Source of the DNA: Brevirhabdus pacifica
GTDB lineage: Bacteria; Pseudomonadota; Alphaproteobacteria; Rhodobacterales; Rhodobacteraceae
Length of the DNA: 64,000 nucleotides
Assembly (NCBI RefSeq): GCF_002797755.1
Contig: NZ_PGFI01000012.1
Coordinates: forward strand, 248,001 to 312,000
Direction: 5' to 3'
Within the stretch, counting starts at the first letter, position 1. Each line of letters begins with the position of its first letter. Positions 53,329 through 62,790 of this stretch are shown piece after piece. The position numbers and the translations under genes are program-made. Below the pieces are notes generated by a model, which was not told the origin of the DNA, did no database searches, and saw only the letters and a program-made list of their open reading frames with translations.

Positions 53329-53622
53329 ATGAGCGACATCGTGGACAAGGCCGTGGCAGCCCTGAACGAACGGATGCAGGACGGATTCGACGGCAGCGCC
53401 AAGTTCGAAATCGAGGACGAAGGCGAGATCCTCGTCGACGGTTCGGGTGCGCGCCGCGCCACCCCCGAGGACGAGGCCGAGTGCACCCTGACCGCCACCG
53501 CCGAGACCTTCGAATCGATCCTGTCGGGCGAGATGAACCCGACCGCCGCCTTCATGTCGGGCAAACTGTCGGTCGATGGGGACATGGGCGTCGCCATGCG
53601 CCTCGGCTCGGCGATGGGCTGA
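53329..53622 (+). CDS. SCP2 sterol-binding domain protein
   Basis: A 97-residue stand-alone SCP2 domain: FDGSAKFEIEDEGEILVDGSG, AECTLTATAETFESILSGEMNPTAAFMSGKLSVDGDMGVAM. In bacteria these proteins are thought to bind lipids or fatty acyl chains. GGAGGAAGAG directly precedes the ATG. Divergent from the TPR gene and 7 bp from the hydrolase, so probably in one operon with it. Confidence 0.9.
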   Translation: MSDIVDKAVAALNERMQDGFDGSAKFEIEDEGEILVDGSGARRATPEDEAECTLTATAETFESILSGEMNPTAAFMSGKLSVDGDMGVAMRLGSAMG

Positions 53623-53629
53623 GGGCGTC

Positions 53630-54628
53630 TTGCCCCGCCAGCCCTCCAGTCCCGCGGCAGCCGCCCCGACCACGGGTCTGCTGGAGGCCGCGCCGCTTTT
53701 TACCGACGTGGCCCGCGCCCCCGAGGGGGGGGCGGCCCATTGGCTGACGGCCGAGGACGGGCTGCGCCTGCGGATCGGCCATTGGCCGGCGGCGCCTTCG
53801 TCCCGGGAGGGGGCCGGCACGGTCCTGATCTTCCCGGGTCGCACCGAATATATCGAGAAATACGGCCCGGCCGTTGCCGAACTGACGGCGCGCGGCCTGG
53901 CCTGCGCGGTGATCGACTGGCGCGGACAGGGCCTGTCGGACCGGCTCTGCGCCGATCCGCTGGCCGGACATGTCACCGATTTCGCCGAGTATCAGCGCGA
54001 CGTGCGCGCCATGCTTCTCGCCGCGCGCGAGCTGTCCCTGCCCCGGCCCTGGCACCTGATGGCCCATTCCATGGGGGGCTGTATCGGCCTGCGCGCCATG
54101 ATCGAGGGGATGAGCGTCCGCTCGGCCGTCTTCTCGGCGCCCATGTGGGGCATTCAGCTTGATCCCTACGTGCGCCCCGTGGCCTGGGGGCTGGGCTGGC
54201 TGAACACCGGCCTCGGGCGCGCCGACCGGGTGGCTGTGCGCACCAAGACCGAGAAATACGTGATCGACACCGCGTTCGAGAACAACCTGCTGACCTCGGA
54301 CCTGCAGATGTATGCCTTCATGCGCCACCAGCTTGAGGAACACCCCGAACTGGCGCTGGGCGGACCAAGCTTTGGCTGGGGTTATGCTGCCTTGCGCGAA
54401 TGCCGGCGCCTGCGCCTGCTTCCCGCCCCCGACGTGCCCGCCCTGACCTTCCTTGGCAGCAACGAGCGGCTGGTCGACATGGGCGCGATCCGCAGTCGCA
54501 TGGCCGACTGGCCCGGCGGCGAACTGGTCGAGATGCCCGGAGCCGAGCACGAGATCATCATGGAAGCGCCGGACCGCCGGCAACTGTTCTTCGACCGCGC
54601 GACAGCCCACTTCGCCCTGTACGGCTAA
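53630..54628 (+). CDS. alpha/beta hydrolase (lysophospholipase/monoglyceride lipase-like)
   Basis: About 332 residues from a TTG start at 53630, immediately after the SCP2 stop with GAGGG upstream; the exact start is uncertain. The hydrolase core shows the oxyanion GRTEYIEKYG loop, nucleophile elbow MAHSMGG (Ser about 147), and a late Asp and His (LGSNERLVDMGA, EHEIIMEA). This is the HSL/lysophospholipase L2-type family that hydrolyses monoacyl lipids. Pairing with an SCP2 gene suggests lipid turnover. Confidence 0.85.
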   Translation: MPRQPSSPAAAAPTTGLLEAAPLFTDVARAPEGGAAHWLTAEDGLRLRIGHWPAAPSSREGAGTVLIFPGRTEYIEKYGPAVAELTARGLACAVIDWRGQGLSDRLCADPLAGHVTDFAEYQRDVRAMLLAARELSLPRPWHLMAHSMGGCIGLRAMIEGMSVRSAVFSAPMWGIQLDPYVRPVAWGLGWLNTGLGRADRVAVRTKTEKYVIDTAFENNLLTSDLQMYAFMRHQLEEHPELALGGPSFGWGYAALRECRRLRLLPAPDVPALTFLGSNERLVDMGAIRSRMADWPGGELVEMPGAEHEIIMEAPDRRQLFFDRATAHFALYG

Positions 54629-54699
54629 GTCCGCCCGCCGCCCCTTCCCACCCCTTCCCGCCCCTCGCCCCTGCCGGGCCGCGCCCTATCTTGCGGGGA

Positions 54700-55845
54700 A
54701 TGACACGCGAACCGGTCCTGACCTTCACAGAACGCGGCATCTACTGCCCGGCGGGCGATTTCTACATCGACCCGTGGCGCCCCGTCGACCGGGCGCTCAT
54801 CACCCATGGCCACGCGGACCACGCCCGCGACGGCATGGGCCGATATCTGGCGACCCATGCGGCGGGCCCGGTCATGCGCCACCGGCTGGGCGACATCGCC
54901 CTTGAAACCGTGGCCTATGGCGAGGTGCGGCGCATCGGCGATGCCTCGGTCTCGTTCCACCCGGCGGGGCATGTTCCCGGCTCGGCACAGATCCGGGTCG
55001 AGGTGGGGGGCGAGGTCTGGGTCGCCTCGGGCGACTACAAGACCACGCCGGACGGGCTGTCCGAAGCGTTCGAGCCGGTCCGCTGCCACGCCTTCATCAC
55101 CGAAAGCACTTTCGGCCTGCCGGTCTTCAAGTGGAAACCCCAGGACGAGGTCGTGGCCGAGATCAACGAGTGGTGGCGCACCAACCGCGAAGCCGGGCGT
55201 ACCAGCTTCATCGGCGCCTATTCCCTCGGCAAGGCCCAGCGGGTTCTGGCCAGCCTCGATGCCTCCATCGGGCCGATCCTGACCCATGGCGCGGTCGAGA
55301 ACACCAATGCCGTGATGCGCGCCCAGGGGATCACACTTCCCGACACGGTGCGGGTGACGCCCGATCTCGACGCCAAGGCCCACGCCGGGGCGATGGTGAT
55401 CGCGCCGCCCTCGGCGCTGGGCAGCAACTGGTCGCGGCGCTTCGGGGCGGCCTCCACAGGCTTCGCCAGCGGCTGGATGGCCCTGCGCGGGATCCGTCGC
55501 CGCCGTTCGGGTGACCGGGGGTTCGTGATGTCCGATCACGCCGACTGGGACGAGTTGAACCGCGCCATCGCCGAAACCGGGGCCGAGCGGATCTTCGTCA
55601 CCCACGGCTATACCGCGATCTTCGCCCGCTGGCTGAACGAGCAGGGCTACGACGCGGCCGTTGTCGAGACCGAATATGAGGGCGAGAGCCTGGACGCGGA
55701 GGCCGAGGCGGAACCGAGCGAGGCCAATGTCAGTGCCGAGGACGAGGGCAAGGTTGATCCCAACGAAGCTGTGGCCACCAAGCCCGCCTCGAAATCCAAA
55801 AGCCCGAAGAAAAACAAGAACACATCCGGGGACGCGGGCGAATGA
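54700..55845 (+). CDS. ligase-associated DNA exonuclease (metallo-beta-lactamase fold)
   Basis: A 381-residue MBL/beta-CASP-type nuclease: HGHADH at 36-41 (metal ligands), later His/Asp motifs (AGHVPGSAQI, SGDYKTTPDG, ITESTFGLP) and MSDHADWDEL in the C-terminal part. It is the exonuclease found in bacterial DNA-repair operons with an ATP-dependent ligase; here the ligase ATG overlaps its stop (ATGA). An acidic then Lys/Ser-rich C-terminal tail (about 325-381) is variable in the family. Confidence 0.9.
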   Translation: MTREPVLTFTERGIYCPAGDFYIDPWRPVDRALITHGHADHARDGMGRYLATHAAGPVMRHRLGDIALETVAYGEVRRIGDASVSFHPAGHVPGSAQIRVEVGGEVWVASGDYKTTPDGLSEAFEPVRCHAFITESTFGLPVFKWKPQDEVVAEINEWWRTNREAGRTSFIGAYSLGKAQRVLASLDASIGPILTHGAVENTNAVMRAQGITLPDTVRVTPDLDAKAHAGAMVIAPPSALGSNWSRRFGAASTGFASGWMALRGIRRRRSGDRGFVMSDHADWDELNRAIAETGAERIFVTHGYTAIFARWLNEQGYDAAVVETEYEGESLDAEAEAEPSEANVSAEDEGKVDPNEAVATKPASKSKSPKKNKNTSGDAGE

Positions 55846-57434
55846 AGCGCTTTGCCCGCCTCTTCACCCGCCTCGACCAGACCACCAAGACCACCGCCAA
55901 GGTCGATGCGCTGGCCGACTATTTCGGCGCGGCCCCCGAGGCCGACCGGCTGTGGACCATCGCCCTGCTGTCGGGGCGTCGCCCCCGGCGGGGCGTCACC
56001 ACGACCCTGCTGCGCCGCTGGGCCGCCGAGCGCGCGGGCCTGCCCCTGTGGCTTTTCGAGGAAAGCTACCCGATCGTCGGCGACCTGGCCGAGACGATCG
56101 CGCTGATCCTTCCCGACGCCCAGTCGGAAAGCGACGAAAGCCTCGCCTACTGGATCGGCTACACCAAGGAATTGGGCCCCCTGCCCGAGGAGGAGAAACG
56201 CGTCCGCGTCCTGGCCGCTTGGGACCGGCTGGGAACGACCGAGCGCTTCGTCTTCAACAAGCTCATCACCGGCGGCTTCCGCATGGGCGTCAGCCAGAAA
56301 CTGATGACCCGTGCCCTGGCCCGCGCCACCGGCATCGACGAGGCCGAGCTGAGCCACCGGCTGATGGGCGACTGGTCCCCCGACAGCACCAGTTTCGAGG
56401 CGCTGATCCTGACCCACGATCCCAGCGCGGACCTGTCCAAGCCCTACCCCTTCTACCTGGCCTACCAGCTTGACGATGGCCCCGAGGGCCTTTCCGACCC
56501 CGCCGACTGGTCCGCCGAGCACAAGTGGGACGGCATCCGGGGACAGCTTATCCTGCGTGGCGGCCGCCATTTCCTGTGGTCCCGGGGTGAGGAGCTGATG
56601 ACCGACCGCTTCCCCGAGCTGGCGGCGGCGGGGGATTTCGTCCCCGATGGAACGGTCCTTGACGGCGAGGTGCTGGCCTGGGCCGACGAGGCGCCGATGT
56701 CCTTCAACGCTCTGCAAAAACGCATCGGTCGCAAGACCGTGCCTAAGAAGCTTCTGACCGAGGCGCCGGTGGTCCTGAGGGCCTATGACCTGCTTGAGCA
56801 CGAGGGGCGCGACATCCGCGACCGCCCCTTCGCCGAGCGGCGCGCGCTGTTGCAGGGCATGCTTTCCGCCTGCCCGCCCGAGGCCAACCTGCGCCTGTCG
56901 CCCCTGCTGGAATTCGACGACTGGGACCGCCTGGCCGCCCTGCGCGAGACCTCGCGCCAGCTGGGGGCCGAGGGTGTCATGCTCAAACGTCTCGACAGCC
57001 CCTACCTGTCCGGGCGCAAGAAGGGCGATTGGTGGAAATGGAAGGTCGATCCGCTGACCGTGGATGCGGTGCTGATCTATGCCCAGCAAGGATCGGGGCG
57101 CCGCGCCAACCTCTTCACCGATTTCACCTTCGCCGCCTGGGATGGCGAGGATCTGGTTCCCTTTACCAAGGCCTATTCCGGCCTGACCGATGCCGAGTTC
57201 CGCCAGATCACCGCCTGGGTGCGGCGCAACACGCTTCAACGCTTCGGCCCCGTGCGGCAGGTCAAACCCCAGCATGTCTTCGAGATCGCCTTCGAGGGGA
57301 TTCAGGAAAGCCCCCGCCACAAGTCCGGCATCGCCCTGCGCTTTCCGCGCATGGCGCGGTGGCGCCACGACAAGCCGCTCGCCGAGGCCAACACAATGGA
57401 CGACCTGCGCGCCCTGCTGGCCGCCTACGGATAA
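55842..57434 (+). CDS. ATP-dependent DNA ligase (LigB/LigC-type)
   Basis: A 530-residue ligase: N-terminal domain (about 1-200), adenylation domain with motif I EHKWDGIRGQ (catalytic Lys228), GEVLAW, and the C-terminal OB-fold with motifs WWKWKVDPLT. Coupled to the exonuclease by a 4-bp overlap. In many bacteria this pair is joined by a DEXH helicase (Lhr-like) and a phosphatase (PdeM); neither is next to it here. Inferred role: nick sealing in DNA repair. Confidence 0.92.
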   Translation: MKRFARLFTRLDQTTKTTAKVDALADYFGAAPEADRLWTIALLSGRRPRRGVTTTLLRRWAAERAGLPLWLFEESYPIVGDLAETIALILPDAQSESDESLAYWIGYTKELGPLPEEEKRVRVLAAWDRLGTTERFVFNKLITGGFRMGVSQKLMTRALARATGIDEAELSHRLMGDWSPDSTSFEALILTHDPSADLSKPYPFYLAYQLDDGPEGLSDPADWSAEHKWDGIRGQLILRGGRHFLWSRGEELMTDRFPELAAAGDFVPDGTVLDGEVLAWADEAPMSFNALQKRIGRKTVPKKLLTEAPVVLRAYDLLEHEGRDIRDRPFAERRALLQGMLSACPPEANLRLSPLLEFDDWDRLAALRETSRQLGAEGVMLKRLDSPYLSGRKKGDWWKWKVDPLTVDAVLIYAQQGSGRRANLFTDFTFAAWDGEDLVPFTKAYSGLTDAEFRQITAWVRRNTLQRFGPVRQVKPQHVFEIAFEGIQESPRHKSGIALRFPRMARWRHDKPLAEANTMDDLRALLAAYG

Positions 57435-57444
57435 GGAAAGAACA

Positions 57445-58623
57445 ATGCGAAACATCCTGCTTCTGGCGATTGGTGCCGGCCTGCTGACCCTCTCGGTCCT
57501 GTCCTTCCTGCCCCGGTTCGAAACCGACCTCTGGGCGATCCGCATGCTAGGCTTTGCCCGGATGCAACTGGCCGCCGGGCTGGTCCTGCTGCTGGTCTTG
57601 CTGCTGCTGGCGGCGGCCATCGGGCGCGGCCGGGACGACGGCCCGCGCCACCCGGCCTGGCGTGCCACCGGGATCGGCGTGGCCCTTCTGGCCCTGGCGG
57701 CCCTGGTCGATCACGGGCTGCGCCTGTGGCATTACACGCCGCTGGCCGCCCCCACCGCCCCGGGAATCGCCGAATGCGCGCCCCAGAACCGCCTGCGCGT
57801 GCTCGTTGCCAATGTCCGCCGCTCCAACCGGGATGCCGAGGAGGTGCTGGCGCTGGTCCGGGACGAACAGCCGGACATCTTCCTCGCGCTCGAGACCAAC
57901 GACTGGTGGAACAGCGCCCTCTCCCCGCTGAACGACGCCTTCACCAGCCATGTGGTCGAGGTCCCGGCCGAGGCGACCTATTACGGCATGCACCTTTTCG
58001 CGACCCATCCGCTTGAGCAGACCGAGGTCCGCTTTCCCTTCGGCGCCAGCACGCCCCTGATCTACACCGAGCTGATGCACCCGGCGGGGCGGCTGCGCTT
58101 TTTCGGCATCCACCCGCGCCCCCCCGCCCCGGGCCAGCCCACCCTGCTGCGCGACGCGACCCTCCTGCAGGCCGCGATCGAGGCCGGCGAGCAGGCCGAT
58201 CGCGGCCCGGCCATCTTGGCGGGGGATTTCAACGCAACCCCGTGGGAGCCCAGCTCGCAGCGGGCGCTGCGGCTTGGCGGGCTGCTGGACCCCCGGATCG
58301 GGCGCGGACCGATGGTCAGCTTCGACGCGAAAAGCATGTGGATGAAATGGCCACTGGACCAGGTGCTGTTCCAGCCCGGCCTTGCCCTGCACGACTTCTC
58401 GGTGCTGGACCCCATCAACTCGGACCACTACCCCGTGCGCGCCGATCTCTGCATCGGCGCCGAGCCCGAGAAGGCCGAGCAGCGCCCGCCCGCCATGCGC
58501 CCCTCGGACATGGCAGAGGCCCGCGCCACCCTCGCCGCCGCCCGCCAGACCCCGATCGAGGAGATGGTCTCACCCCCCGGTGAATCGAAGGAAGAGGCCC
58601 GCGAGGCGACCCGCCCCGAATGA
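57445..58623 (+). CDS. membrane-anchored endonuclease/exonuclease/phosphatase (EEP) family protein
   Basis: A 392-residue protein with AAGGAAAG upstream of the ATG. Three N-terminal membrane segments (about 4-25, 40-60, 73-92) precede an EEP catalytic domain in the periplasm or cytoplasm: RVLVANVRRSNRD (Asn), LALETNDWW (Glu), AGDFNATPWEP and NSDHYPVRADL (Asp/His). The C-terminus (about 345-392) is a low-complexity Glu/Ala/Arg tail. It follows the ligase by 10 bp. Substrate (nucleic acid, phosphoinositide or sphingomyelin-like) is not assignable. Confidence 0.82.
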   Translation: MRNILLLAIGAGLLTLSVLSFLPRFETDLWAIRMLGFARMQLAAGLVLLLVLLLLAAAIGRGRDDGPRHPAWRATGIGVALLALAALVDHGLRLWHYTPLAAPTAPGIAECAPQNRLRVLVANVRRSNRDAEEVLALVRDEQPDIFLALETNDWWNSALSPLNDAFTSHVVEVPAEATYYGMHLFATHPLEQTEVRFPFGASTPLIYTELMHPAGRLRFFGIHPRPPAPGQPTLLRDATLLQAAIEAGEQADRGPAILAGDFNATPWEPSSQRALRLGGLLDPRIGRGPMVSFDAKSMWMKWPLDQVLFQPGLALHDFSVLDPINSDHYPVRADLCIGAEPEKAEQRPPAMRPSDMAEARATLAAARQTPIEEMVSPPGESKEEAREATRPE

Positions 58624-58731
58624 GCCGGGCCGCCGCATCGGACCCGGCGCGCGACACGCCCGGCGCGCCTGGCACTTGCACCCACCGCCCCCCGCACCCT
58701 ATGTCGGGGACAGTCAATGAAAGAGGTATCC

Positions 58732-60552
58732 ATGCGCATCCCCCGCCCCGTCCACGACGTCACCGCCCCTTCCGGGGGCAAGGACCTGGGATCGCTTCCC
58801 GAATGGAACCTGGCCGACCTCTACACCGCCCCCGACGCGGCCGAGCTCAAGCGCGACATGGACTGGCTCGAAGAGGCCTGCGCCAGCTTCGCCACCGATT
58901 ACGAGGGCAAGCTTGCCGGGCTCGACGCCGGGCAGATGCTGGAATGCATCCTGCGCTACGAGCGGATCGACAGCGTGACCGGCCGGATCATGTCCTACGC
59001 CGGGCTGCGCTACTACCAGAACACCTCGGACGCCGAGCGCGCCAAGTTCATGTCCGACTGCCAGGACCGGATCACCGCCTTCACCACGCCGCTGGTCTTC
59101 TTCTCGCTGGAATTCAACAAGCTTGAGGATGCCCATCTCGAGCGGATGCTCGACGAAAACGCGGATCTCGCCCGCTACCGCCCCGTCTTCGACCGGATGC
59201 GCGCGATGAAGCCCTATCAGCTGTCCGACGAACTGGAGAAGTTCCTCCACGATCAGTCCACCGTCGGCGCCGCTGCCTGGAACCGGCTGTTCGATGAACA
59301 CATGGCGCGACTGGAATTCGACGTCGATGGCGAGACGCTCGGCCTCGAAGCCACGCTGAACCTGCTGTCGGACCACGACCGCGACCGGCGCGAGGCCGGC
59401 GCCCGCGCGCTTGCCCGCGTCTTCACGGATGACATCAGCGTCTTTGCCCGCATCCACAACACGCTGGTCAAGGAAAAGGAGATCGAGGATCGCTGGCGCG
59501 GCCTCGAGACCCCGCAGATGGGCCGCCACCTGTCGAACCACGTCGAGCCCGAGGTGGTCGAGGCCCTGCGCAACGCCGTCGTCGCCGCCTATCCCAAGCT
59601 GTCGCACCGCTACTATGCACTGAAGGCCAAATGGCTGGGCCTCGACAAGCTGCAGGTCTGGGATCGCAATGCCCCCCTGCCGACCGAGGATCGCAAGACC
59701 ATCAACTGGGACACCGCCCGCGACACCGTCCTGTCGGCCTATGGCGAGTTTGATCCCCGCATGGCCGATCTGGCCAAACCCTTCTTCGAGGATGGCTGGA
59801 TCGACGCCGGCGTCAAACCCGGCAAGGCCCCCGGCGCCTTCGCCCACCCCACGGTGACGGACGTGCACCCCTATGTGATGCTGAACTATCTCGGCAAACA
59901 GCGTGACGTGATGACCTTGGCGCATGAGTTGGGCCACGGCGTGCATCAGGTGCTGGCCGCCGATCAGGGCGAGCTGCTGGCCTCGACCCCCCTGACCCTT
60001 GCCGAAACCGCCAGCGTGTTCGGCGAGATGCTGACCTTCCGCCGCCTGCTGGACCGCGCCGCCACCAAGGCCGAGCGCAAGACCCTGCTGGCCGGCAAGG
60101 TCGAGGACATGATCAACACGGTCGTGCGCCAGATCGCCTTTTACGATTTCGAATGCAAACTCCACGCCGCCCGCCGCAACGGCGAGCTGACGCCCGATGA
60201 CATCAACGCCCTGTGGATGTCCGTGCAGGCCGAAAGCCTGGGGCCGGTCTTCGAGTACATGGACGGCTACGAGACCTTCTGGTCCTACGTCCCCCACTTC
60301 GTCCACACTCCGTTCTACGTCTACGCCTACGCCTTCGGCGACGGGCTGGTGAACGCGCTCTACGCCGTCTACGAATCCGACGCCGAGGGGTTCCAGGACA
60401 AGTATTTCGAGATGCTGAAGGCCGGCGGCTCGAAGCACCACAAGGCCCTGCTGGAGCCCTTCGGACTGGACGCCTCGGACCCGGCCTTCTGGGACAAGGG
60501 CCTGCAGATGATCTCGGGCATGATCGACGAGCTGGAAGCGATGGAAGACTGA
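58732..60552 (+). CDS. pepF: oligoendopeptidase F (M3 family)
   Basis: A 606-residue cytoplasmic metallopeptidase. Zinc motif HELGHGVHQ near residue 405 (HExxH form) with a downstream Glu in LAETASVFGEM, which complete the M3 gluzincin site, and the family's FVHTPFYVYAYAFGDGLVNALY C-terminal block. AAAGAGGT 6 nt before the ATG at 58732 is preferred over an ATG 15 nt upstream. Role: degradation of medium-length peptides. Terminates at a strong palindrome. Confidence 0.95.
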   Translation: MRIPRPVHDVTAPSGGKDLGSLPEWNLADLYTAPDAAELKRDMDWLEEACASFATDYEGKLAGLDAGQMLECILRYERIDSVTGRIMSYAGLRYYQNTSDAERAKFMSDCQDRITAFTTPLVFFSLEFNKLEDAHLERMLDENADLARYRPVFDRMRAMKPYQLSDELEKFLHDQSTVGAAAWNRLFDEHMARLEFDVDGETLGLEATLNLLSDHDRDRREAGARALARVFTDDISVFARIHNTLVKEKEIEDRWRGLETPQMGRHLSNHVEPEVVEALRNAVVAAYPKLSHRYYALKAKWLGLDKLQVWDRNAPLPTEDRKTINWDTARDTVLSAYGEFDPRMADLAKPFFEDGWIDAGVKPGKAPGAFAHPTVTDVHPYVMLNYLGKQRDVMTLAHELGHGVHQVLAADQGELLASTPLTLAETASVFGEMLTFRRLLDRAATKAERKTLLAGKVEDMINTVVRQIAFYDFECKLHAARRNGELTPDDINALWMSVQAESLGPVFEYMDGYETFWSYVPHFVHTPFYVYAYAFGDGLVNALYAVYESDAEGFQDKYFEMLKAGGSKHHKALLEPFGLDASDPAFWDKGLQMISGMIDELEAMED

Positions 60553-60581
60553 CCTCGCCGAAAGGCGCGGCCCGATGACTT

Positions 60582-60661
60582 CATTGTCGTGACAATATCC
60601 CCGCCGGAGGCTCCGACCCGCAACGTGGGCGCCTCCGGCGGGGATATTTTTTGCGACAATG
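60582..60661. repeat. complete dispersed palindrome acting as bidirectional terminator
   Basis: Outer arms CATTGTCG (60582-60589) and CGACAATG (60654-60661), inner 18-bp arms AATATCCCCGCCGGAGGC (60594-60611) and its reverse complement (60631-60648), ending TTTTTT on the plus strand. It separates convergent pepF and cobQ. A half copy lies at 14869-14898. Such palindromes are dispersed in many Rhodobacteraceae genomes; use as terminator is inferred from the stem plus T tract. Confidence 0.88.
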
Positions 60662-60675
60662 AAACGTGGCGACTG

Positions 60676-62136
60676 TCAGGGGCGGCCGGCGAGTTCCAGC
60701 ATCCGGTCAAGGTCGAGATGCGCCTCGCAATGGGCCGCGAGTGCATCGAGGGTTTCCTCGACCCGGGCGGCGTGACCCGCCTCGCCGGGAACGGCTGCGT
60801 GGTCGCGCAGCCATTGGGCGCGGAAGGCGTCGCCGGCGAAGATGCCGTGCAGGTAGGTGCCACAGACCTTCCCGTCGGGGGAGGAGGCCCCCTCGTCGCG
60901 GCCGGCGATGCGGGCGAAAGGGCGGGCGCGGTCGGGGCCGTCGGTGCGGCCCATGTGGATCTCGTATCCCTCCAGCGGAAGGTCGTGGGCGGCGCTGCGG
61001 CCAGTGACCTCGCAAAGGCGCTTCTCGGCGCTCATCACCGTGGTCACGTCCAGCAGGCCCAGCCCCTCCGTGGCGCCGGGCGTCCCTTCTACCCCCTCGG
61101 GGTCCTCTACCCGGCGGCCCAGCATCTGGTAGCCGCCGCAAAGGCCCAGCACCCGCCCGCCCCGCCGCCAATGGGCGCGCAGGTCGATGTCCCAGCCCTG
61201 GTCGCGCAGGAACGCCAGATCCCCTCGCGTGCTTTTGCTGCCGGGCAGGATCACCAGATCCAGATCGCCGGGAATGGGCTGGCCCGCGCGGATCATCCGC
61301 AGCTCGACATCCGGCTCGGAGCCCAGCGGGTCCAGATCGTCGAAATTGGCGATGCGCGAGAAGGCCAGACAGCCGATCTTCAGCGCGGCACCGGGGTTGG
61401 CCGGGCCCTGCGCCAGATCCAGCGCATCCTCGGCGGGCAGCAGATGGGCCTTGTCGAACCAGGGCAACACGCCCAGGCCAGGCCAGCCGCTGCGCGCCTC
61501 GATCAGCCGGTAGCCCGCGTCGAACAGCGCCGGATCTCCCCGGAACTTGTTGATGGCAAAGCCCCGGATCATCGCCGCGTCCTCGGCCTCCAGCACCGCT
61601 TGGGTGCCAAGGATCTGCGCGATCACCCCGCCCCGGTCAATGTCGCCCACCAGAACCACCGGCACCCCGGCAGCACGGGCAAAGCCCATGTTGGCGATGT
61701 CGCCGTCGCGCAGGTTGACCTCGGCCGGGGATCCGGCGCCTTCGACCAGCACCAGATCGGCGCCGGCCGCCAGCCGGTGGAAACTGTCCAGAACGGGGGC
61801 CATCAGCCGGGGCTTCAGTGCCGCATAATCGCCCGCCCGCACGCTGGTCAGGCGCTTGCCCTGCACCACCACCTGCGCGCCGGTCTCGGTCTCGGGCTTC
61901 AGCAGCACCGGGTTCATGTCGGTATGCGGGGCGCGGCCGGCGGCCAGCGCCTGCAGGGCCTGAGCCCGACCGATCTCGCCGCCATCCTCGGTGACGGCGG
62001 CGTTGTTGGACATGTTCTGGGGCTTGAAGGGGGCGACCGAGAGGCCACGGCGCACATACGCCCGCGCCAGCCCCGCCACCAGCATCGACTTGCCGACGTT
62101 CGAGCCGGCCCCCTGGATCATCAGCGCCCGCGTCAT
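60676..62136 (-). CDS. cobQ: cobyric acid synthase
   Basis: CobQ amidates four carboxyl groups of adenosyl-cobyrinic acid a,c-diamide. A 486-residue protein with N-terminal P-loop-like GAGSNVGKS (about 9-17), a central DeThiobiotin synthetase-like domain, and a C-terminal class I glutamine amidotransferase domain with Cys in [10 protein letters not shown] and His near the C-terminus. Starts 45 bp after cobO in the same direction. Confidence 0.95.
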   Translation of the reverse strand: MTRALMIQGAGSNVGKSMLVAGLARAYVRRGLSVAPFKPQNMSNNAAVTEDGGEIGRAQALQALAAGRAPHTDMNPVLLKPETETGAQVVVQGKRLTSVRAGDYAALKPRLMAPVLDSFHRLAAGADLVLVEGAGSPAEVNLRDGDIANMGFARAAGVPVVLVGDIDRGGVIAQILGTQAVLEAEDAAMIRGFAINKFRGDPALFDAGYRLIEARSGWPGLGVLPWFDKAHLLPAEDALDLAQGPANPGAALKIGCLAFSRIANFDDLDPLGSEPDVELRMIRAGQPIPGDLDLVILPGSKSTRGDLAFLRDQGWDIDLRAHWRRGGRVLGLCGGYQMLGRRVEDPEGVEGTPGATEGLGLLDVTTVMSAEKRLCEVTGRSAAHDLPLEGYEIHMGRTDGPDRARPFARIAGRDEGASSPDGKVCGTYLHGIFAGDAFRAQWLRDHAAVPGEAGHAARVEETLDALAAHCEAHLDLDRMLELAGRP

Positions 62137-62181
62137 GGGGTCAGCCGCGCCCCCGGGTGACCTGCCCGTGCCGGGGCTGCA

Positions 62182-62790
62182 TCAGAACTCGACCCCTGCC
62201 TGGGCCTTCACACCCGAGCGGAAGGGGTGTTTGACCAGCTCCATCTCGGTGACCAGATCGGCGATCTCGATCAGCTCGTCGCGGGCGTTACGACCGGTCA
62301 GCACCACATGGGTCATCGGCGGCTTGTTGGCCAGCAGCCAGTCGCGCACCTCGGCCACGTCCAGATAGTCGTAGCGCAGGGCGATGTTGATCTCGTCCAG
62401 CAGGACCATGCGGCGGCTGTCGTCTAGGATCAGCTCTTTCGCCTTGGCCCATGCGGCCTGTGCCATCTCGATATCGCGCGACCGGTCCTGGGTTTCCCAG
62501 GTGAAGCCTTCGCCCATCGTGTGAAACTCGCACAGCTCGCCGAAATTCTGCTCGATCAGGTCCCGCTCGCCGGTGTTCATGCCGCCCTTGATGAACTGCA
62601 CCACGGCGCAGGGCATCTTGTGGGCGATGCAGCGGAAGATCATCCCGAAGGCCGACGAGGATTTGCCCTTGCCCTTGCCCGTATGGATGATGATCAGGCC
62701 CTTTTCCTCGGTCTTGGTGGCCATGATCTTGTCGCGGGCGGCCTTCTTCTTGGCCATCTTGGTGTTGTGGCGATCGAAATCCTCGGTCAT
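62182..62790 (-). CDS. cobO: cob(I)yrinic acid a,c-diamide adenosyltransferase
   Basis: CobO attaches the adenosyl ligand to the corrin cobalt. A 202-residue P-loop protein: GKGKGKSS at 38-45, QFIKGGMNTGERDLI and LDEINIALRYDYLDV. ATG at 62790 with AAAGGAG upstream; it overlaps the cobN stop (ATGA), so it is translationally coupled to cobN. Confidence 0.95.
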   Translation of the reverse strand: MTEDFDRHNTKMAKKKAARDKIMATKTEEKGLIIIHTGKGKGKSSSAFGMIFRCIAHKMPCAVVQFIKGGMNTGERDLIEQNFGELCEFHTMGEGFTWETQDRSRDIEMAQAAWAKAKELILDDSRRMVLLDEINIALRYDYLDVAEVRDWLLANKPPMTHVVLTGRNARDELIEIADLVTEMELVKHPFRSGVKAQAGVEF

